Shown: positions 53,273 through 62,425, numbered from the stretch's first letter. The stretch: DNA of 64,000 nucleotides from Gemmobacter nectariphilus DSM 15620 (GCF_000429765.1 NZ_AUCM01000013.1:28971-92970); one strand, 5' to 3'. The notes: generated from the letters alone by a model not told the origin. Program-made: numbers and translations.

Positions 53273-53494
53273 ATGACCCTGAGACCCGAAACCCCGAACC
53301 GGCGCATCGTCTTTTCCTATCTCGTCCCCGTGCATGTCGAGGTCGAGGACAGCATCGTCGCCGATGTTGTCGTCATCGACGAAACCCCGATCCGCGATTC
53401 CGCGCTGATCGAAGGTGACGGCGACCTGCTTGCCGAGGCCGTCACCGACGCCAATGACGGACAGGCATGGCCGTCCTGGCGCTTCGGCTACTGA
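53273..53494 (+). CDS. hypothetical protein (73 aa)
   Basis: MTLRPETPNRRIVFSYLVPV, beta-rich and acidic, ending QAWPSWRFGY. CAGGAGC precedes the ATG at 53273. No family recognised. Follows parB by 59 bases. Confidence 0.65.
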   Translation: MTLRPETPNRRIVFSYLVPVHVEVEDSIVADVVVIDETPIRDSALIEGDGDLLAEAVTDANDGQAWPSWRFGY

Positions 53495-53559
53495 TCCCGC
53501 TTTCCGTTTCCGCAACTCGCCCGGTCCTCGTGACCGGGCTTTTTCTTTGGAGAAATCCG

Positions 53560-53883
53560 ATGTCCGCAGATATCGATACTGATCAGATCTTCCGCGAGGA
53601 CAGCGCCAACCCGCCTTCGGAGCGCACGCTGCCCTGGGAGGAAACCTGCGACGGCATCACCGTAGTGGTGGAGCCGAAGCCGCATTGGGCGGACGACATG
53701 CGCGCCTTCCGTCTAGAAGCCCCCGAATATTGCAGCTACGCCGATTGGACCGCGAACGGCGGCCATGCCCGGTTCTACGGTCATATCGACACCAGCGGTG
53801 ACGACGTGATGATGACCGCGCGCGCCATGATCGCCCGCGAGATCGCCGATGGGGTCTGGGACTTCAGGCCCGTCCACGTCTGA
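53560..53883 (+). CDS. hypothetical protein (107 aa)
   Basis: MSADIDTDQIFREDSANPPS, then ITVVVEPKPHWADDMRAFRL and HARFYGHIDTSGDDVMMTAR. GGAGAAAT precedes the ATG at 53560. Soluble, acidic. No family recognised. Confidence 0.65.
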   Translation: MSADIDTDQIFREDSANPPSERTLPWEETCDGITVVVEPKPHWADDMRAFRLEAPEYCSYADWTANGGHARFYGHIDTSGDDVMMTARAMIAREIADGVWDFRPVHV

Positions 53884-54281
53884 AGATAGCCGCCACCGTC
53901 TTCCTGTCATCGGCTTGTATGGCTCCAGTTCCAGCTTCACCACAGTGCCGCTCATCATGTTCGGCATCGGTTTCCACCCCCGTCCTCGAACACACTCCTG
54001 ATGCCAGCGTGGCAGCAAGGGCTGGCCAGGCGGGGCATCTGCAAGGGGGTATCCGGCGCCTGTCGGATGCGAGACACCACCCCCGCTTCCATTCGCTAAC
54101 CTTGGTCTGATCCGTCTCTTTGACATTCAACCCCGGAGGGGTCGGCTTACGCATACGTGCCGCCCTCGGGGATTCGAAAAACGTCCGAACGCCCGAGGGT
54201 GAGTGCAGATCCGGTCAGACACGTCGGGCGCCTGTCGCGCGGGGGATGGTCCCCCGCCTCCAGTGACAGGAGCCAATCCCG
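53884..54281. other. 398-base stretch without a supported gene; hairpin at the right end
   Basis: A minus-strand open frame across 53713-54126 contains VVKLELEPYKPMTGRR, which resembles the end of the small protein at 54282 (MVKLELDPWE); it lacks a convincing start and overlaps the plus-strand gene. The right end holds a strong hairpin (54231-54270). Confidence 0.35.
54231..54281 (+). promoter_or_regulatory. hairpin leader overlapping the ribosome binding site of the 54-aa gene
   Basis: CCTGTC (54231-54236) pairs with GACAGG (54265-54270) and GCGGGGGA with TCCCCCGC (54239-54257). The site AGGAG (54268-54272) starts inside the outer 3' arm, so folding would block it. Confidence 0.6.
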
Positions 54282-54446
54282 ATGTCCTATGCAGATGCCA
54301 CCGCTTTCGCCGCCAGCCTCGCCACCACTCTGATGGTCGTGATCGTCGTGTTCCAGGCCGGGGACGGAACCCACGGTGCCATGCCCGCCGACGAGTTCGA
54401 CGGCGACGAAGACATGGTGAAGCTGGAACTGGATCCATGGGAGTAA
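54282..54446 (+). CDS. small membrane-anchored acidic protein (54 aa)
   Basis: MSYADATAFAASLATTLMVV begins a single hydrophobic helix that ends near VVFQAG, followed by an acidic tail (ADEFDGDEDMVKLELDPWE). AGGAG lies nine bases upstream of the ATG, and the start context AATCCCGATG matches that of other genes of the element. No family recognised; too small for usual gene finders. Confidence 0.55.
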   Translation: MSYADATAFAASLATTLMVVIVVFQAGDGTHGAMPADEFDGDEDMVKLELDPWE

Positions 54447-54561
54447 GGCGCGAAAGCGCCTCACCCCAAACGACCCGAGCGCGGAGACCCGCGCTTCGGG
54501 CCTTCAGTGCCTCACGATGGTCCCCCATCGTCGGCAGCGGAACCGGGAACAATCCCGGTCA

Positions 54562-54646
54562 GAGAGGAAGAGTGCGGGCCTTTCGGCCGTGACGGGTTGA
54601 GGGCTGGAGAGAGAGGCTCGCCGGCGCCCGTCATGGAGTGATCCCG
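54562..54646 (+). promoter_or_regulatory. shared structured leader, copy 3
   Basis: Outer stem GACGGG (54591-54596) / CCCGTC (54627-54632), inner stem GCTGG (54603) / CCGGC (54621), loop AGAGAGAGGCTCG. GGAG at 54635, ATG at 54647. An extra stem CGGGCC-TTT-CGGCCG precedes it. Confidence 0.7.
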
Positions 54647-55195
54647 ATGACCTTTGCCCGTTCCGAAACCTTCCGTTCCATCGGCCAGATTCTGGCGGCC
54701 GATGTTCTGCCCGCGCTTTATCGGTCGCAAAAGCTGCCGCTACTCATCTCGTGCCTTGGCGTGGCCAGCTATGACGCCAGTGACGTGGCGAACAGTTTCG
54801 ACCGCGTGATCCCGCTTGGAGAATGCCCGTCACCGGAAGAGGCTATACAGGCTGCGGCCTTGCGCCTGTCGCGCGGTGAAATTTGCACGGGGCCGGACAG
54901 TTTTCCGTATTTTCAGCCGCGCATCATGCTCATTCAGGACCGCGATCAGCGCCTGGTCCTCGCCGGCGAAATCCGCGCCGGCATTATCATCTGGCAACAG
55001 CCGGTCGCATCCGATGCCGAGGCACGCAGGATTGTGACCGAGGCCAGCCGACTGCGCGGTATGGCATTCCGAGCCTCGGAGCCCGGTGATGCGCGACGGC
55101 TGCGTTACCGCGCCGCTGCGCTGGAGGCACGGTTGGTCGATTCCTTCTGGCGCGAGACCGCGGCCGATCTGCTCCGCCTGCCGCAGGCCGCCTGA
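54647..55195 (+). CDS. hypothetical protein (182 aa)
   Basis: MTFARSETFRSIGQILAADV, then SEQ regions IRAGIIIWQQPVASDAEARR and a helical C-terminus ending LLRLPQAA. Soluble. ATG 54647 follows the shared leader; a GTG at 54638 would put the start inside the ribosome binding site. No family recognised. The strong leader suggests a regulated element function. Confidence 0.65.
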   Translation: MTFARSETFRSIGQILAADVLPALYRSQKLPLLISCLGVASYDASDVANSFDRVIPLGECPSPEEAIQAAALRLSRGEICTGPDSFPYFQPRIMLIQDRDQRLVLAGEIRAGIIIWQQPVASDAEARRIVTEASRLRGMAFRASEPGDARRLRYRAAALEARLVDSFWRETAADLLRLPQAA

Positions 55196-55260
55196 GCTTC
55201 ACCCTTTCCATCCCATCCGGCTCGGTGTCACGCCGGGCCATGTCATGCCCGGAGACCATC

Positions 55261-55677
55261 ATGGCCGACTATTTCACGCACTTTTCTTGCCTGCTTGACG
55301 TGGGCACCCCCGAAAACGCTGCCCGCGCACTCGATCTCTACAACGCTCTGGCGGGTGACAATGCCGGCGAATATCCGCCTTCGGACGGGTTTCTGCTTTC
55401 CATTCAACCCGAGCATGGCGGAACCCAGCTCTGGATGCGCGATGATGGCACCGGCGATCCCGAGCATGTCATCCAATTCGTCAAACGCTGCGCGAAGGAG
55501 TTCGGGCTGACCGGCCTTTGGGGAATGCAATACGCCAACACCTGCTCGAAGCCGCGTGTGGACGGGTTCGGCGGCGGAGCGCACGTCCTCGATCTCGCCG
55601 TCGGCGAGACGGTGGACTGGATCTACACGGACGGCTGGCTTTCCACCGTGCTGGGGGGAGGCACTCCCTATGAGTGA
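55261..55677 (+). CDS. hypothetical protein (138 aa)
   Basis: MADYFTHFSCLLDVGTPENA, with LTGLWGMQYANTCSKPRVDG and FGGGAHVLDLAVGETVDWIY. Similar proteins occur on alphaproteobacterial plasmids and phages; function unknown. CGGAGACC precedes the ATG. Overlaps the next gene by eight bases. Confidence 0.7.
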   Translation: MADYFTHFSCLLDVGTPENAARALDLYNALAGDNAGEYPPSDGFLLSIQPEHGGTQLWMRDDGTGDPEHVIQFVKRCAKEFGLTGLWGMQYANTCSKPRVDGFGGGAHVLDLAVGETVDWIYTDGWLSTVLGGGTPYE

Positions 55678-56314
55678 GGTCATCGAGATCACTGTCTATC
55701 GCCTCGACGAGCTTTCCGATGCAGCCAGGGACAAAGCCCGCGCCTGGTATCGCGAAGGTGGCTTCGACGATGACTGGTACGATGCCGTCTATGAGGATTT
55801 CCAGCGCATCGCGGAAATCCTAGGGCTGAACCTCAAGACCCGCACCGTCCGGCTAATGGGCGGTGGCACACGGCAGGAACCCTGCATCTGGTTCCGGGAC
55901 TTTTCCTCGCAGGGGGACGGTGCCTGCTTTGAATTGTGGTATTCCTACCAGAAACACGCTCCGCGCCGGATCAGGGAATACGCCCCTCAGGACACCGCGC
56001 TTCACCGCATCGCCGACGCCCTTCAGGCGATCCAGCGGCGCAATTTCTACCAGCTTCGCGCCGAGGCCGGCCATCGCGGCCATTATTGTCACGAATATTG
56101 CATGGGGATCTCGGTCGAGCGTGACAGTCCGACATATCAGGACATGACCGCCGATGCCGAGGAAGGCGTGATCGAGGCGTTGCGCGATCTCGCCCGCTGG
56201 CTCTACCGCCAGCTCGAGCGCGAATACGATTATCTGTCCTCGGATGACGTTGTCGATGAGGCCATCATCGCCAACGGCTACACGTTCACCGAGGCGGGGC
56301 AGCGGTTCGGGTGA
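55670..56314 (+). CDS. hypothetical protein (214 aa), mobile-element type
   Basis: MSEVIEITVYRLDELSDAAR, DKARAWYREGGFDDDWYDAV, later CHEYCMGISVERDSPTYQDM and YLSSDDVVDEAIIANGYTFT. The family is seen on plasmids and prophages, sometimes labelled antitoxin-like without proof. ATG overlaps the upstream stop, so both proteins are made together. Confidence 0.7.
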   Translation: MSEVIEITVYRLDELSDAARDKARAWYREGGFDDDWYDAVYEDFQRIAEILGLNLKTRTVRLMGGGTRQEPCIWFRDFSSQGDGACFELWYSYQKHAPRRIREYAPQDTALHRIADALQAIQRRNFYQLRAEAGHRGHYCHEYCMGISVERDSPTYQDMTADAEEGVIEALRDLARWLYRQLEREYDYLSSDDVVDEAIIANGYTFTEAGQRFG

Positions 56315-56325
56315 GGTGCAACGCC

Positions 56326-57870
56326 TCAGAACTCGTCCTGCAACTCCGCATAGATGGCTTCGATCCGGTCGGCCTCCGCGTCGGTCAGAGCGGCGAATTC
56401 CTTCGCTCTGGCGCGTCCGGAAAGCCTGCCACCGTTCTGGTGCAGGAAACGAAACAGCAGGTCGAGCACGCGGTCGGGCATGTCGATCAGGCCCGAGACG
56501 CGGGACTTGAACCCGTCGTAGGCACGCAGGAACCGGGTCTCTGCTGGCAGGTCATGGTCGATTGTCTGGGCCACGCAGGCGAAGAGGAATTCGGCATGGG
56601 GCGTGGCATCGAAGAAGCGATAGAAATCGCCTGTGTCGTTCAGCACCTCGACGTTTCCGCGATCGGTTGGGCGCCAGCTGATATGGGTCAGAAGTCGACG
56701 CGAATAGCTCTCGAGCACCTGTCGGTAGGCCTCGATCCGTTCGAGGATCACCGCCGACACCGGGAAGACCAGCCCGGGCGGATTGAAGCCGCGTGCAGCA
56801 AGCACGTGGTGGATCAGGTAGCGATGGAGGCGCCCGTTGCCGTCCTCGAACGGGTGGATATAGACGAAGCCGAAGGCGAGGCCGGCGGCGGCCAGAACAG
56901 GGTCGAGCCCCGGGGCGATATCGCGGTCGAACGCTTCGAGCCCGGCGATCAGCGCAGGCAGGTCTTCATGCCGGGCGCTGACGTGATCGGGCAGGGGGGC
57001 GCCGGTCGTGCGGTCGTGCTCGCCAATGAAGCCGCCCTCTTGCCGCAGGCCCAGATGGACGAAGCGGGCATCGCCGATGACGATGCGTTGCAGGCGTTCG
57101 AGTTCTGCCCGGTCGATCGGATGGCGCCCGGCTTCACCGATGATCTGGCCCCACCGCCGGATACGATCCTGGGGCGGGTTCTCGCCTTCGATCTGGAAAC
57201 TCGACCGTGAATCCTTGAGCAGCAGGAAGGCCGCCGTGCGCGCCAGCAGATCGGCGGGCACCTCGGCCAGCACCGCACGGGCCTCGGCCGCCAGATCGCG
57301 GGCGATGAAGGCCTCGATTGCCGGAGTGCGGAAGATCATCGGGCAAAAATCCGGGGTGCCGGGCAGGTTGTTGCGGACCCGGTGGCGCGGCGAGGGGGCG
57401 CCCTCTGCATCCCATTGGAGCTTGGCATCGACCACGGGCGCATAATTGCCGCGCGTGGCGTTGGGCAGATCCAATGCTTCGCCGAGGAGCCATTCGTAGA
57501 GGAACCAGATCCTGCGCGCGTAGCTGCCCGTCGGGGCAGCCTCGACAATGGCCTGGATCGGCTCCGGCCCGGTTGCCTTGAACAGCCGCTTGAGAACTGC
57601 CAGATCCAGCCCCTCGTAGCGCAGCGCGAAGGTCAGATGACCGATGAGGCTCGCCTCGGGTTCATGGCGGGGCGTGTAGAGGCGCCAGCCGTCGGCCGCG
57701 TAGACTTTGTGACGTGGGCCGATAGCGGAAAGTGTCCGGGGCAGGGGCGTTGCGAGCGCATAGGCATCGATCAGCGCAGCATAGCCCGCAGGTGTGGCCT
57801 CCTCGGGAAGCCAGCGCTCGTGAAAAACGGTTACGGCACCTGAAAACGGATTCCGTTGCGCCTGTTCCAT
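56326..57870 (-). CDS. Fic-domain protein (predicted AMP transferase with built-in inhibitory helix)
   Basis: 514 residues. Intact Fic motif HPFEDGNGRLHR (His 339 onwards), so catalytically competent. An inhibitory motif SFQIEG (Ser 224, Glu 228) of the S/TxxxE(G/N) type lies N-terminal to the core, the class II arrangement that blocks ATP until relieved. The first 200 residues form a separate helical domain (RNPFSGAVTVFHERWLPEEA onwards). Start taken at 57870; a TTG at 57939 is possible and the ribosome binding site is weak for both. Divergent from the strawberry-notch gene; no separate antitoxin gene adjoins. Confidence 0.85.
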   Translation of the reverse strand: MEQAQRNPFSGAVTVFHERWLPEEATPAGYAALIDAYALATPLPRTLSAIGPRHKVYAADGWRLYTPRHEPEASLIGHLTFALRYEGLDLAVLKRLFKATGPEPIQAIVEAAPTGSYARRIWFLYEWLLGEALDLPNATRGNYAPVVDAKLQWDAEGAPSPRHRVRNNLPGTPDFCPMIFRTPAIEAFIARDLAAEARAVLAEVPADLLARTAAFLLLKDSRSSFQIEGENPPQDRIRRWGQIIGEAGRHPIDRAELERLQRIVIGDARFVHLGLRQEGGFIGEHDRTTGAPLPDHVSARHEDLPALIAGLEAFDRDIAPGLDPVLAAAGLAFGFVYIHPFEDGNGRLHRYLIHHVLAARGFNPPGLVFPVSAVILERIEAYRQVLESYSRRLLTHISWRPTDRGNVEVLNDTGDFYRFFDATPHAEFLFACVAQTIDHDLPAETRFLRAYDGFKSRVSGLIDMPDRVLDLLFRFLHQNGGRLSGRARAKEFAALTDAEADRIEAIYAELQDEF

Positions 57871-57924
57871 GAAATTCAGTTCTTGGTCCCGATGATTGAT
57901 TTCAAGTCGGTATATCTCATGAAT

Positions 57925-57940
57925 ATTGATTACAATCAAT
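57925..57940. promoter_or_regulatory. perfect palindrome between the Fic and strawberry-notch genes
   Basis: ATTGATT-AC-AATCAAT in an AT-rich patch of the 235-base divergent region. Likely an operator or part of a promoter; the binding protein is unknown. Confidence 0.5.
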
Positions 57941-58011
57941 GAGGTCTTGCGAAATTTGATGGCGGAGCGCTGTCGCCCTCGGGTCTGCGAGGTGATGGAG
58001 CATGAGGTGCC

Positions 58012-58105
58012 GAGTCAGAGAGGGGCCGGGACGGGGTGAGACCGGGTGGTCGAGAGAGAGCGCCGTCCGGGTCCTCCCCGTTCCCGCTCTCTGAGGTTTC
58101 CCGAC
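58012..58105 (+). promoter_or_regulatory. shared structured leader, copy 4 (diverged, before the strawberry-notch gene)
   Basis: Outer stem GGGACGGGG (58028-58036) / CCCCGTTCCC (58076-58085, one bulge), an inner stem near GACCGGG / CCGGGTC, and the loop CGAGAGAGAG (58051-58060). Site TGAGG at 58092, ATG at 58106. Sequence differs from copies 1-3 but outer CGGG pairing, loop and position are kept. Confidence 0.55.
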
Positions 58106-61100
58106 ATGAACATCTCGTCTCCCGTGACCGATCCGGTCACGCCGTTCGGCGCCGCACCCGCGATCCTGGCCGCCGCCCATCTCCTTCTTCCCCATCTCGA
58201 ACGCGGTCAACGCGTCGATGCCGCGATCCTGCGCTGTGCGATGGAAACCGCCTTCGGTGCGTCCGACGCCAGCGGCGCCTGGGACTGGAAGTTTGCCTAT
58301 GAGGCTTGCGAGGTCGCCACGGTTCTGTTCCTGCGCAAGTACGGAAAGACGCTCTTCCGTAAAGCCGCCTCTCCGGTTTCCCGGCTCGCTCCGCTGGCGA
58401 AGATCGCTGGGTTGCTGCCCACGCAGAGCCGCCGCTCCGAAGAAAGCCAGAGCTTCCAGCAGTTCAGCACGCCTCTGCCTCTCGGCCTTGCTGCGCTGGC
58501 GGCGGCCGGGATCAGGCCTGATGACGTGGTGCTGGAACCCTCGGCGGGCACCGGCCTCATGGCGATCCTCGCCCAGAGCGTCGGCGGTTCGCTGATCCTC
58601 AACGAACTCGCCGAGACCCGCGCCGATCTTCTCACTTCCCTCTTTCCGGCCTTTCCCGTCACCCGCTTCGACGCCGCCCAGATCGACGATCATCTGGTCC
58701 CGGATGCGGTGCCTTCCGTGGTGTTGATGAACCCGCCATTCTCGGTCATGGCCAATGTCAGCGGGCGCGTCGCTGATGCGGCCTACCGCCATGTTGCCTC
58801 GGCACTGGCCCGTCTTGCCCCCGGTGGCCGGTTGGTGACGATCACCGGCGCAGGCTTTTGCCCCGAGGCTCCGGCATGGCGGGACGCTTTCATCCGCTTG
58901 CAGGCCCGTGGTCGCGTGGTGTTCAGCGCTGCCGTCGATGGCGCAGTCTATGCAAAGCACGGCACCACGATCGACACGCGACTGACCGTGATCGACAAGC
59001 TACCCACCGACGACCCGACCAGTTTTCCGGCCTCACCGGGGATCGCGCCTGATGTTGCCACGCTGATCGGATGGATCGAGGCACATGTCCCGCAGCGTTC
59101 GCCGGTATCATTGACGAAGATCGTCGTGCCCGCTTCGACCATCGCGCCGAAAACCGTGCGGGGCTATCTGGCCCGCGCGACAGCGGCGCGACCTGCCGCT
59201 GCTCCCGCCCACGATCCCGATGGCGTCGAACTTGCCTATGAGACCATGGACTGGGCGCCGCCCGAGGGCGCGCGCTTGTCGGACGCGATCTATGAGGAAT
59301 ATGCGCTGCAATCGCTGCGCATCCCCTGCGCCGAGCCGCACCCGACCAGGCTGGTGCAATCCGCTGCCATGGCCTCGGTCGCGCCGCCAAAGCCGTCCTA
59401 CCGGCCCATGCTGCCGTCCGACATCCGCACCCGTCTGTCGGACGCCCAGCTTGAAACGGTGATCTATGCCGGTGAAGCCCATGCCGATCACCTCGCCGGT
59501 GCCTGGGCCGTGGACGAGCAATTCGACAACGTGCGCGCCGCCGCCGAGGATGCCGCCGGAGCTGTCCGTTTCCGCCGGGGCTTCATGCTCGGTGACGGAA
59601 CCGGCGCTGGCAAGGGACGCCAGTCCGCCGCTATCATTCTCGACAACTGGCTGCGCGGTCGGCGCAAGGCGGTCTGGATTTCCAAGTCCGACAAGCTGAT
59701 CGAGGATGCGCAACGTGACTGGTCGGCGCTCGGCATGGAACGCTTGCTGGTCACGCCTCTGTCACGCTTCCCTCAAGGCGCAAAGATCACGCTGTCGGAA
59801 GGCATCCTGTTCACCACCTATGCCACCCTACGCTCCGATGACCGGGGCGAGAAGGTTTCGCGCGTCAGGCAGATCGTCGAATGGTTGGGCTCCGATTTCG
59901 ATGGGGCCATCATCTTCGACGAGAGCCATGCGATGCAGAATGCCGGTGGCGGCAAGGGAGACCGCGGCGATATCGCCGCCTCGCAACAGGGACGGGCGGG
60001 CCTGCGGCTCCAGCACGCGCTGCCCGATGCCCGAGTGGTCTACGTCTCTGCGACCGGCGCCACCACAGTTCACAATCTCGCCTATGCGCAGCGCCTCGGC
60101 CTCTGGGGTGGTGAGGATTTCCCGTTCCAGACCCGGGCTGAGTTTGTCGAAGCGATCGAAGCCGGTGGCGTTGCGGCCATGGAAGTGCTGGCCCGCGATC
60201 TGCGATCTCTCGGCCTCTATACCGCCCGCTCGCTCTCCTACGATGGGGTGGAATACGAGTTGGTCGAGCATCAACTCACCGATGAACAGCGGCGCATCTA
60301 TGATGCTTACGCGGCCGCGTTCGCCGTCATTCACAACAATCTCGACGCGGCGATGGAGGCGGCCAATATCACCGGCAGTGAAGGCACGTTGAACCGCCAG
60401 GCCAAGTCCACCGCGCGGTCGGCCTTCGAGAGCACCAAGCAGCGTTTCTTCGGCCACTTGCTGACCTCGATGAAAACCCCGACGCTGATCCGCTCGATCG
60501 ACGCCGATCTTGAAGCGGGCCATGCGGCCGTCATCCAGATCGTCTCGACTGGCGAGGCGCTGATGGAACGGCGGCTGGCGGAGATTCCGACCGAGGAATG
60601 GAACGATATTTCCGTCGATGTCACGCCGCGGGAATATGTCGGCTCCTATTTGCAGCACTCCTTCCCGGTGCAACTCTATGAGCCCTTCACCGACAGCGAG
60701 GGAAATCTCTCATCGCGGCCCGTGTTCCGCGATGGGCAGCCGGTCGAAAGCCGAGAAGCCGTCGCCCGGCGCGACGAGATGCTGGAGCAACTCGGGTCGC
60801 TTCCGCCGGTCCCGGGCGCACTCGACCAGATCGTTCAGCGCTTCGGCACGGATGTGGTGGCGGAGGTCACGGGGCGGTCCCGGCGCATCGTGCGCAAGGG
60901 CGATGGCGCATCGGCCCGCCTTGCAGTCGAAAACCGTACACCGTCCGCGAACCTTGTGGAGACCTCGGCCTTCATGGATGACCAGAAGCGCATCCTGGTC
61001 TTCTCGGATGCCGGGGGCACGGGGCGCAGCTATCACGCGGACCTTTTGGCGCGGAACCAGCGGCTGCGCGTACATTACCTGCTGGAACCGGGCTGGAAGG

Positions 61101-62425
61101 CCGATACCGCCATTCAGGGGTTGGGGCGCACCAACCGAACCAATCAGGCGCAGCCGCCACTCTTCCGGCCGATCGCCACGGATGTGAAGGCCGAGAAGTG
61201 GTTCCTGAGCACCATCGCTCGCCGTCTGGACACCTTGGGCGCAATCACCCGCGGTCAGCGCCAGACCGGCGGTCAGGGCCTGTTCCGGCCAGAGGACAAT
61301 CTGGAATCCGCCTATGCCCGCGATGCGCTGCGCCAGCTCTATCTGCTGATCGTGCGCGGCAAGGTCGAGGGCTGCTCGCTCGAACGGTTTGAAACGGCCA
61401 CCGGCCTGAAGCTGATGGACTCGAACGGCATCAAGGACGATCTGCCGCCGATCACCACTTTCCTAAACCGTCTTCTGGCCCTCACCATCGAGTTGCAGGG
61501 CATCCTGTTCTCGGCCTTCGAGCAGCTTCTGCAGGCGCGGATCGACGGGGCCATTGCATCCGGCACCTATGACATGGGGCTGGAGACGCTGCGCGCGGAG
61601 AGCTTCGTCGTTACCAACCGGCAGCTGATCCACACCCATCCGGGCACGGGGGCGGAAACCCGGCTCCTGACCCTGACAGCGCGCAAACGCAATCAGCCGA
61701 TCTCGCTCGATGCAGCCCTGGCGGAACTGGATGATCCCCGCGCAAGATTGCTCATCAACGAGCGATCCTGTCGCGCCGCGGTGCAGATCCCGACAACCAG
61801 CGTGATGCTGGATGACGGCGAGATCGAGCGCCGTGTCCGCCTGATCCGGCCGATGGAAGCGGTGAGCTTCCCCGTGCGGGCGATGGAAGAGACCCATTGG
61901 CTCGAGGCTGACAGGACCGACTTCGCCACGGCCTGGAGGGCGGAATTGGAAGAGATGCTGGAGTTCACCGACAGCATCCTGCATATGGTGACCGGGCTCC
62001 TGCTGCCGATCTGGAAGCGCCTGCCGCAGGACTCCTCCCGCGTCTATCGGCTCCAGACCGACGAGGGCGAACGCATTATCGGTCGTCGGGTCTCGCCCGC
62101 ATGGGCCGACAACGCCTCGAGCAGCGGTGTCAGCAGCATCACGTCCGATGCGGCCTATGGCGCGCTGATCGAAGGTTGCACCATCCTCGATCTGGCCGAG
62201 GGGCTGCAACTGCGCCGCGCGCGCGTCATGGGCGCGAACCGGATCGAACTGACCGGCTTCACCGATACCATGCGCGAGCGCCTGCGGGCCTATGGTCTTT
62301 TCAGCGAGATCATCTCCTGGAAGCTGCGTTTCTTCGTCCCGGTCGGGGCAGCGGGCCCGGAGGTCACGGCCAAGCTCCTCGACCGCTTCCCCGTCGAGCG
62401 CATCTCCGAGCGGGTGGCTGCGTGA
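58106..62425 (+). CDS. strawberry-notch-type protein: N-terminal methyltransferase-like domain and SF2 helicase
   Basis: 1439 residues. N-terminal part has VVLEPSAGTGLMAILAQ (SAM-binding loop) and NPPF (209-212), the catalytic motif of adenine/amine methyltransferases. The middle holds GDGTGAGKGRQSAAI (Walker A, about 496-506) and DESH (605-608); the C-terminal Sno helicase domain has ILVFSDAGGTGRSYHADLLA and IQGLGRTNRTNQAQPP. Such proteins are common on large alphaproteobacterial plasmids and integrative elements; their role in vivo is not known. Start at 58106 chosen over 58046 because of the leader and TGAGG. Confidence 0.9.
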   Translation: MNISSPVTDPVTPFGAAPAILAAAHLLLPHLERGQRVDAAILRCAMETAFGASDASGAWDWKFAYEACEVATVLFLRKYGKTLFRKAASPVSRLAPLAKIAGLLPTQSRRSEESQSFQQFSTPLPLGLAALAAAGIRPDDVVLEPSAGTGLMAILAQSVGGSLILNELAETRADLLTSLFPAFPVTRFDAAQIDDHLVPDAVPSVVLMNPPFSVMANVSGRVADAAYRHVASALARLAPGGRLVTITGAGFCPEAPAWRDAFIRLQARGRVVFSAAVDGAVYAKHGTTIDTRLTVIDKLPTDDPTSFPASPGIAPDVATLIGWIEAHVPQRSPVSLTKIVVPASTIAPKTVRGYLARATAARPAAAPAHDPDGVELAYETMDWAPPEGARLSDAIYEEYALQSLRIPCAEPHPTRLVQSAAMASVAPPKPSYRPMLPSDIRTRLSDAQLETVIYAGEAHADHLAGAWAVDEQFDNVRAAAEDAAGAVRFRRGFMLGDGTGAGKGRQSAAIILDNWLRGRRKAVWISKSDKLIEDAQRDWSALGMERLLVTPLSRFPQGAKITLSEGILFTTYATLRSDDRGEKVSRVRQIVEWLGSDFDGAIIFDESHAMQNAGGGKGDRGDIAASQQGRAGLRLQHALPDARVVYVSATGATTVHNLAYAQRLGLWGGEDFPFQTRAEFVEAIEAGGVAAMEVLARDLRSLGLYTARSLSYDGVEYELVEHQLTDEQRRIYDAYAAAFAVIHNNLDAAMEAANITGSEGTLNRQAKSTARSAFESTKQRFFGHLLTSMKTPTLIRSIDADLEAGHAAVIQIVSTGEALMERRLAEIPTEEWNDISVDVTPREYVGSYLQHSFPVQLYEPFTDSEGNLSSRPVFRDGQPVESREAVARRDEMLEQLGSLPPVPGALDQIVQRFGTDVVAEVTGRSRRIVRKGDGASARLAVENRTPSANLVETSAFMDDQKRILVFSDAGGTGRSYHADLLARNQRLRVHYLLEPGWKADTAIQGLGRTNRTNQAQPPLFRPIATDVKAEKWFLSTIARRLDTLGAITRGQRQTGGQGLFRPEDNLESAYARDALRQLYLLIVRGKVEGCSLERFETATGLKLMDSNGIKDDLPPITTFLNRLLALTIELQGILFSAFEQLLQARIDGAIASGTYDMGLETLRAESFVVTNRQLIHTHPGTGAETRLLTLTARKRNQPISLDAALAELDDPRARLLINERSCRAAVQIPTTSVMLDDGEIERRVRLIRPMEAVSFPVRAMEETHWLEADRTDFATAWRAELEEMLEFTDSILHMVTGLLLPIWKRLPQDSSRVYRLQTDEGERIIGRRVSPAWADNASSSGVSSITSDAAYGALIEGCTILDLAEGLQLRRARVMGANRIELTGFTDTMRERLRAYGLFSEIISWKLRFFVPVGAAGPEVTAKLLDRFPVERISERVAA

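Noticed and set aside
53713..54126. Minus-strand frame containing VVKLELEPYKPMTGRR
   Set aside because: No good start or ribosome binding site and it overlaps a better plus-strand gene; kept only as a remark because of its likeness to the 54-aa protein.
55261..56314. Toxin-antitoxin pair
   Set aside because: The two genes overlap as in such modules, but neither has a recognisable toxin fold or DNA-binding antitoxin domain.
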